The position numbers and the translations under genes are program-made. The notes beneath the pieces are model-generated. The model had not been told where the DNA came from and made no database searches. It saw nothing but the letters and a program-made list of their open reading frames with translations. DNA of 64,000 nucleotides from Amphiura filiformis (taxonomy: Eukaryota > Echinodermata > Ophiuroidea > Amphilepidida > Amphiuridae), in the NCBI RefSeq assembly GCF_039555335.1, contig NC_092629.1, positions 34,466,537 through 34,530,536 on the forward strand. The letters run 5' to 3'. Every line of letters starts with the position of its first letter. The first letter of the stretch is position 1. This document shows, one piece after another, positions 57,975-64,000 of this stretch.

Positions 57975-58292
57975 CACAGTGGAGCAATGAGTGGAGCACG
58001 GTGGCCTAGCGGAACGGGCACTGACTCATAATCGGAAGGTTGCGGGTTCGAGCCCCGGCGACGCCATCGTGTTGTGCCCTTGAGTAAGGCACTTTATCTC
58101 GATTACTCCTCTCCACCCAGGTGTTTAAATGGTTATCGGCTTTCTTAAATGCTGGGAAGGTAGAGGAGGTGTAGCGATCCCCCTATAGCAACATTACATG
58201 AAGGAGTCTGGCCCAATCACCAATGAAAGAGAGATGGGCACTCCGATCACTGTTTATACAGGATCGTCTCCTTTACCCTTTACCTTTACCTT
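57975..58292 (+). mobile_element. tRNA-derived SINE, 10-bp target-site duplication
   Basis: A box TGGCCTAGCGG (58002-58012), CAT anticodon-like loop (ACTCATAATC), B box GGTTCGAGCCC (58045-58055). The body motif is GTGCCCTTGAGTAAGGCACT and the tail is CTTTAC repeats. Flanked by perfect ATGATTGAAT (57965-57974, 58293-58302). A different family from the SINE at 6.6 kb. The head resembles a methionine tRNA but the acceptor stem is lost. Confidence 0.92.
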
Positions 58293-58302
58293 ATGATTGA
58301 AT

Positions 58303-58745
58303 AAGTAATTATTAACGCTAAAATTTAACCACCAGGGATAATGTTAAACCACTAATATTAAAACAATTTATGCTGTAAAATGGAATATCGCTGGAGGTAT
58401 TCGTTTGTGGACTATAATAATCAGTGGACATGGGGAACATTGTACTGTTTGTACATACATAAAAACGGTGGATGGAATTTATTCGAATCAAGATGCATTG
58501 TTACAGGCGGGAAATCCACATTTACAATTAAGGTTTCCCCATAATGCTCGTAAGTAACGTTCTGTTTTCGTGATCTCTTTTCCCGTATTCCCTTATTTAC
58601 TAATGTCACGGTACCGCTCATTATTAAATACAGTAACAAAAAAAAATAATTCAAATTAATCTATAGTCGCAATCTAAATTCGATATTGCAATTGAAGTCG
58701 ACTGTGTAAACGGGGTCTATGATGAGAGCAGTTTGTTTATTCTTG
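58303..58745. other. MCT-C 3' region
   Basis: Likely 3' UTR or flank. 58690-58740 shares CCCCGTTTACACAG and the post-stop GAATAAACAAACTGCTCTCA (minus strand) with MCT-A. Confidence 0.5.
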
Positions 58746-58948
58746 TCATACTTTTTCAACCTGTGTATCCAAAGTTGCAACATTAATGTCCTTCATATCT
58801 AAATATGTTGATGTGTTGGTTTCTGGTCGACTGAGACATTTTTTGAAAAGACTTGGTCGTATAATGATTAATAAGGCACCAATAGCTTCGAGTCCCGCTA
58901 ACGTCATGAATGAGAAGTAGAAATTCCCCGAAATGTCATAAAGCCATC
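58746..58948 (-). CDS. MCT-C exon 4
   Basis: 203 bp, as in MCT-A. Acceptor TTTTTCAG. Last TM plus tail. Confidence 0.9.
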
Positions 58949-61900
58949 CTGAAAAAGAAAAGTGTGTTAGAGAGTAAGTTACCGCTGTGTTGTACACGTG
59001 GAAATGTGTAATATTATTAAATAGAATTATGATAACATTGAGGGCGTTATTTAATATAAGATATGTTTGCATTTTATAACAAGGGAAGAAACATACAGGG
59101 AAGAAACATACATATAAAATACATATATAAACGGCTCATTTACATTTATAAAAGTCCGGTGCTTTACCAACTGAGCTAATGGGGTTGAGACACAAATGTG
59201 CAGTTTTACTTGTTTTACTATGTGTATCGATGATTTGCTCTAAACCCTTTACATTTTTGTGGATGAGGCATTTCATGTTTGCATGTTTAAAAATAAGCAC
59301 ACATGCTATTAAACTATCGATTTTGTACTCGGTATGATAACTATAAGAAAACTTTTTAATAGTAACTATAATAAAAGCCACTCTTAGGAAAAGAGCGGAA
59401 TTTCACATATATTCTTTTTCGTTCACGGAGTGAACTATAATGAGCGCCTCTAGAGAATAAACGCTTCTGGAGAATAGGCACTTTGGAGTATGAACACATC
59501 TGGTGAATAAGCACCTCTAGAGAATGAACGCCTCTTGATTATAAGCACCCATAGAGAAAGAACACATCTAGAGAATGAGCACCTCTAGAGAATGAACACC
59601 TCTAGAGAATGAGCACCTCTACAGAATGAACCCTCTGGATTATAAGCACCCATAGAGAAAGAACACATCTAGAGAATGAGCACCTCTAGAGAATGAACAC
59701 CTCTGGAGAATATTACCTTGGTAATGCTTTTGACATGCCTAAAGAATGAACTTGAAATTGCTGTAAAAGTTCACAGATCTAACATGGTCAGCCAAAACAG
59801 ATCATTTATCTTTTTTTCGATTATGGAATGTCCTTCCTGAACATAATTAGAGTGTCTAACCAGGATAAGGAGAGCTTCAAGCGGGAGGTAAATCGCAATC
59901 TGTGCGCCACCCCGTCAGCGCTACCTGGATAGATAACTGCTATGTTAGCCTTAACAGAAAAATATATTTGTAGTATACTTTAAAACAAGCAAACGCCAAA
60001 CAAACAAGTGAATGGTTACATACCAGTTAACGGTCCTCCTGCGAGCATGCCAACACTTCTGAACATGTATTGCAATCCCATAGATCCAGAAAAACCTGAT
60101 TCGTCATTTCGCAGTATCTCCTTCAACAACACAACATATATCGGGCTCGTTGATCCAAGAAAAAATCCAGACATTAACGATACCAGTGAAAGTAACCAAT
60201 AAGCATCAACGAACGGGTAGCAAAACATCATTACAGCGCCACCCACGAGGAATATAATGAATGCCATATGTCCCGAGATGAACCCTTTGTCTATGAAAGG
60301 CCCAGCGACTAGTCGACCAAGAAGGGCGCCCCCGCCGCCTAGTGCTGATAGAAACGAAGCTACCTGCGCAGTGTACCCGACAGTAATGGTGTAAGAAACT
60401 AGAAAGAGAACCCAGCCACAGAGCACTAGTTCATGTATCATCATTGCAGTTAAGTATGTAAATAAAATACGATGGTTGTACAGTACTGAAAAGCCAAGAT
60501 TGTTGGTAAAGTCTTTTAATAAACCTAAAATTTTATCAATTCTTTGGCTCGGTGACCCACTCGTATTATGTTCTTTTTGTTTATCTTGTTTTGCTGATAT
60601 ATGACTTCTTTCGTGTTGTATCATCAGAGCTCCTCCGATGCACATATTGAAGTTCATGGAAGCGAATATAAGCATGGCACCTCTCCATCCGTAGGTATTG
60701 ATAAGGACTTCGATAATGGGAGCCAATACGGTCATACCAATAGCCCCTCCGGTGAAAGCTATACCGTTTGCCATTGCGAATTTCTTCTCAAAGAAGTCCT
60801 TTACAGCAACGATCTTTGCCACAAGTGGTAGACCAGAACCAAGACCTAAAAGAGGTAGAGAAGGAAAAAACCGTGGTACTTTTAAATAAATAATTATTCT
60901 GCAGGCGCTACAAGCGCATCAAATCTTTCGCACGTGCACCAAGTAAAAGAGAATTGGCGTAATCCAGACGAGTGAGCACCAACTCTCTGGCAGCATTTGA
61001 CAAGCCTCATGTGATATGAAACGGCAGATACGTCATAGATTGCTCATGTGAAAATTAACGGAACTACATATTGACTTTATGTGAGCAGACATGTTTAGAG
61101 AAGAATCAAGCATAACGCCAAGATTTTTAAAAGATGATTTTGGATGAACACACAGAGACCTTACACTTGCTAGTGCATATCTGGCACACGTATTCATATT
61201 CATATTATACTGTTGCCGCACTACCTCTGTTCGTGATTAATGAGAGGTTATAGTAATGTTATTCTGATAAAGGAAACATGGATGCTGGATTTAGACTCTC
61301 ATTCCAAAAAGGTTGGCGATGTGGAAGCACTGCTTTCTACTGTATTAGTAAATGTCGGTAGCAGGTCGTATGGCTTGGATATGCAAAAGCACTGATCTCC
61401 CGATCATTCCATCCTCATCATGCGATGTTATTAGCATGATTAGTATTCAAGGCTCCTCGCTAGACCCCCAATCCAACTTAAGGAGGTATCCACGATCGTA
61501 TTAAATACTGGAGGAAAGGTTTGAGGTTGACGAGGCGGAAGTAGTGCTTTCTAAAGCCGGCAGCAGGTCACATGGCCTGGACATGTGACCGCGATGATCC
61601 TCGCTCTCTTGATCATTGTATCCTCCTCTAGCGATGCTATTAGCATTATTAGTAGTTTGCGCTCCTCGCTAGAACCCCACTCCAAACTTAAGGAGGTATC
61701 CACGATCGTATAATACTGGAGGAAAGGTTTGAGGGTTGACGATGTGAAAGTAGTACTTTCTACTATTAGAACAAATCGGCATCATGTCACATGGCTCTGA
61801 CATGTAAATGCCATATCAAGGGACGATCATCACTGTACCGATCACAGCATCGCCTGGGACATGTGGGAGAGCAATGCTATTAGTATTTAGCCCACCTCGC

Positions 61901-62143
61901 GAAAAGGTTTGAGGGTTGAAGATGTGGAAGCAGTGCCGGGAGCAGAGCTTTCCATTGTATTCAGTAATAGAGTCAAATTATAAAATATCCTTATTTACTT
62001 ACTTAAGATGGCCATACAACAGCCAAGATGTACAGATGTTTGGGAGAGGCTTGCTCCGATTAAGCCGATGGAAGTTATCGCTCCGCCACTCACAACCAAT
62101 CCACGGTATGACACATGGTGCGTTAATGCTGCCCAAACGGGAC
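58746..62143 (-). CDS. MCT-C: monocarboxylate-transporter-like gene (SLC16 fold), coding exons 2-4
   Basis: Exons 62143-62003, 60845-60024 and 58948-58746 join in frame, all phase 1, ending IINVATLDTQVEKV-like (KDINVATLDTQVEKV) before TGA. The protein is very close to MCT-A; exon 3 is 6 bp shorter, with two residues lost in the central loop (SPSQRIDKILG versus SPSQRSWMDNILG). The motifs KKFAMANG, SALGGGGALLGRL and GPFIDKG are intact. Exon 1 is not found between 62144 and 64000, so it is further out or missing. Introns 2 and 3 hold a ~200 bp tandem repeat, two LINE fossils and a minisatellite. Expected to be a plasma- or organelle-membrane solute carrier; substrate unknown. Confidence 0.85.
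59447..59715 (+). repeat. 17-bp minisatellite in MCT-C intron 3
   Basis: About sixteen units of CACCTCTAGAGAATGA(A/G), with a higher-order repeat: the block GATTATAAGCACCCATAGAG followed by AAAGAACACATCTAG occurs twice (about 59538 and 59638). Confidence 0.92.
59815..59935 (+). mobile_element. LINE reverse-transcriptase tail in MCT-C intron 3
   Basis: WNVLPEHN, then RVSNQDKESFKREVNRNLCA and TPSALPG before a stop. Paralogue of the fossil at 39585-39725, in the same relation to the gene. Confidence 0.65.
60024..60845 (-). CDS. MCT-C exon 3
   Basis: 822 bp. Acceptor CTCTTTTAG, donor G|gtatgt. Core of the transporter. Confidence 0.92.
60900..61225 (-). mobile_element. CR1/L2-like LINE fragment in MCT-C intron 2
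   Basis: Minus strand: KNLGVMLDSSLNMSAHIKSI, CSSVNFHMSNL, then in other frames ARELVLTRLDYANSLLLGAR and AKDLMRL. This matches the carboxyl third of the reverse transcriptase in CR1/L2-type LINEs. Several frame breaks. Absent from the MCT-A intron. Confidence 0.75.
61295..61935 (-). repeat. ~200-bp tandem repeat in MCT-C intron 2
   Basis: Units begin near 61297, 61512, 61718 and 61905 at AAAGGTTTGAGGGTTGACGA, and contain CTCCTCGCTAGA and AAGGAGGTATCCACGATCGT. MCT-A intron 2 carries only one to two units (38155-38400). Confidence 0.88.
62003..62143 (-). CDS. MCT-C exon 2
   Basis: 141 bp. Acceptor ACATGCAG, donor A|gtaagt. Encodes PVWAALTHHVSYRGLVVSGG and the following TM. Confidence 0.9.
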
Positions 62144-62690
62144 CTGCATGTGAGTAAATGCATAATGGTATATTAAATGTCATAGAATTATGTAAAACTT
62201 TTCTGTACATTACACTCAATTACAACAACTACAATAATGAGCTGGAGTGAAATACTAGCATTAATTTAAATACTTCTGCTGAATGTTCGGGGTTCATATA
62301 GAACATTGTAATGACGAAAGACTGCCGGTGACATAGGGGCTTCTTCTTGCCATCGATGTAGATATATTTTGTAGACCTTCAAATAAATGGACAATAAAGG
62401 GGCTATGAATTTATACCAGTCCATATGTGTGAAATATATTACAGAGATTGTGATTTCCAAACGTAGCATCGAAGTACGTGGAATCTAAAATCTCGTCACA
62501 GGAGAGTGATTTTCAATAGATTCCACGTAGGCCTACGTTCGATACGTACGTTTAGAAATATCTCTATTATAATTATGACGTACGTCAATTGCCACCAAAC
62601 ATTCTATATTTTATTTTACGTTTAATTAATCATGATAACAAAACAAGACAATCTCACAACTTGAAACAAGACAATCTAGCAACAGGTAGT
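62144..62690 (-). repeat. MCT-C intron-1/flank sequence paralogous to MCT-A
   Basis: Matches 35530-35870 and 36320-36410 in reverse complement and includes a diverged copy of the 22-bp-TIR MITE. It lacks the 36432-37061 insertion and the TTAA MITE found in MCT-A. Confidence 0.75.
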
Positions 62691-62917
62691 TTTGGAACAA
62701 CTGATTCAAGATATAGGCTAATAACTATAAATTGAAAACATGAATACAAAACCCACCCAAGTCAAATCCACAAGTTCCTCCAGACCAAACCCGGTCAAAA
62801 CAAACTGATCCAGGCACTTTAATGGCCAACTATGATGTTTTGCAGATCACTACACCTCTCGCATGCTCAGTTTGGTTCTTGATCCAAGTCTAACATCGTT
62901 ATAGCTCATCATCCTCA

Positions 62918-63200
62918 TCATGGAGGTGGCTTGCAGCCAGTGCTGTGATTTTTGATATGTCTACATTTCATTATGTCTCGGACAGTCTGGCTTGCATTGA
63001 AGGGGGTAACTCCCGTCCAGGATCTTATGCTTGATTCCACGAGGTCCGTGTACGTAATCTGCCTAGGGTTCCTTGCGTTTTTCACATTTCCAGCATGACT
63101 GCTCCTTGCAACATGACCAAAGTACTGCAGCTTGAGCTTTCTCGCAGGTTGCCAACAGTTTTTGGTTCTTGGTTGCTTGACTCCAAAAAATGTACTAGAA
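62918..63200 (-). mobile_element. RTE/jockey-like LINE C-terminal fragment
   Basis: Minus strand: ARKLKLQYFGHVARSSHAGN, then SSIRSWTGVTPFNASQTVRD: the KL.YFGH..R ... WTG......A....DR tail found at the end of several LINE reverse transcriptases. Degraded; exact clade not set. Confidence 0.6.
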
Positions 63201-64000
63201 GAATAATTGTCCATGGAGACCAATGTTCGCCGAGTGCCCAGTGGCCTGTGCCTTTGCTTTAATCTGAACCGACAGGTGGCATGACACGTACACGTATATG
63301 GTCGAATCCAACCAAAAGTGTCCACGGGCCAAAAATAAAAGTCCGAAATAAAAATGTCTCCACAATTTTTTCCTTTTGCCCATTGATTGATGACATATTG
63401 GCCTTATAGGAACCAAAAGTGCCATTACTAATCTTGAAAAATAAATCCAGGACGTGTGATAGTAAATGTGATATCAAAACCCAATGTTACCTACGAATAC
63501 CATTAGGATGCTTTCACTATCGCAATACTAATCAACCTAAAACAAATGGAATATTCCCATTAACGCTTTTTTTTTTTTATTTAGACCACAGGGTGTCAGG
63601 AAAATGCTAGCTCAGCCAGAAAATATTTGTTTTTATTTTTATAATGCGATCAATATAATCTTAGTCAATTTATGCTAGTTTATTTTTGAAAATGAAGTTT
63701 AGGTCAGTTTCTGTATTTTATTTATCAAATGAGTATGAATCAATTTACACATTGTATAAGAACGAGTAGGATATATGTTTTCAAGAATATTAGGAATTAT
63801 ACGCATACACCTAACGCTTTATACAATGAAAAGGTGAGCGTTTGAGGGCAACTACAATTAGCTTTATACCAGGGTCCATCACTGTGTTGTCTAGATCATG
63901 AAACAATGAGAACAGTCGTTTTTTCCATGGTATTCGTAGGTAACCTTAGCGAAAACGTCAAAAGTTACCTTCGAATAAATCAATTTGGACACAAATTACT
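63201..64000. other. No gene recognised
   Basis: AT-rich noncoding sequence. The strings GTTACCTACGAATACCAT (near 63487) and ATGGTATTCGTAGGTAAC (near 63928) are inverted and may be the ends of a ~460 bp TIR element. Confidence 0.45.

Noticed and set aside
57990-58062. Functional methionine tRNA
   Set aside because: The CAT-like loop and B box are real, but it is the head of a SINE with target-site duplications and no paired acceptor stem.
61295-61935. CRISPR-like array
   Set aside because: Repeat units are ~200 bp and contiguous in a eukaryotic intron, with no spacer structure. The same applies to the other tandem repeats.

Overview
The window looks like nuclear DNA of a marine invertebrate, most likely a deuterostome and perhaps an echinoderm. 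Genes are sparse and split by long introns. Repeats dominate: tRNA-derived SINEs, several LINE clades, a Penelope-like element and many short inverted-repeat transposons. The palindromic octamer TAGGCCTA is very abundant. The species call is inference from repeat style and gene families. No organism-specific marker was seen.

Layout. 1-1570: minus-strand fossils of a Penelope-like element and an L1/Tx1-like LINE. 1645-1744: a likely first coding exon of a secreted purple acid phosphatase-like (ACP7-like) gene leaving the window on the minus strand. 1.9-23.6 kb: no host gene recognised. This stretch holds minisatellites, MITEs, a SINE, a perfect 45-bp-arm palindrome, a TIR element carrying nine copies of a 14-mer, and a 4.1 kb foldback element flanked by TTAA. 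23.7-25.5 kb: a decayed DDE transposase-like/C2H2 gene whose parts lie on opposite strands, as if one segment had flipped. 25.5-34 kb: more repeats, a CR1/jockey-like LINE 3' end, a 148-bp tandem triplication and a 200-N assembly gap.

34-64 kb: an array of three paralogous monocarboxylate-transporter-like genes (SLC16 fold), called here MCT-A (plus strand, 37.1-41.1 kb), MCT-B (minus, 51.8-48.1 kb, the only copy with all four coding exons visible) and MCT-C (minus, 62.1-58.7 kb, first exon outside or absent). Between MCT-B and MCT-C lies an intronless-looking sulfotransferase-like gene on the minus strand, interrupted by one in-frame TGA. All MCT introns are phase 1, and exon 2 is 141 bp in every copy. 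Intronic and flanking sequence is also shared, so these are segmental duplications, later altered by transposon insertion.

Most notable points: (1) MCT-B and the sulfotransferase-like gene have about 560 bp of homologous 5' flank with a conserved TATA box; (2) the sulfotransferase ORF continues in frame for 57 codons beyond a TGA; (3) a partial second exon 4 follows the MCT-B stop and begins at a TATGACA microhomology that suggests unequal recombination; (4) the transposase-like gene appears to carry an in-place inversion; (5) several clean insertion histories can be read from nested elements and paralogous empty sites.
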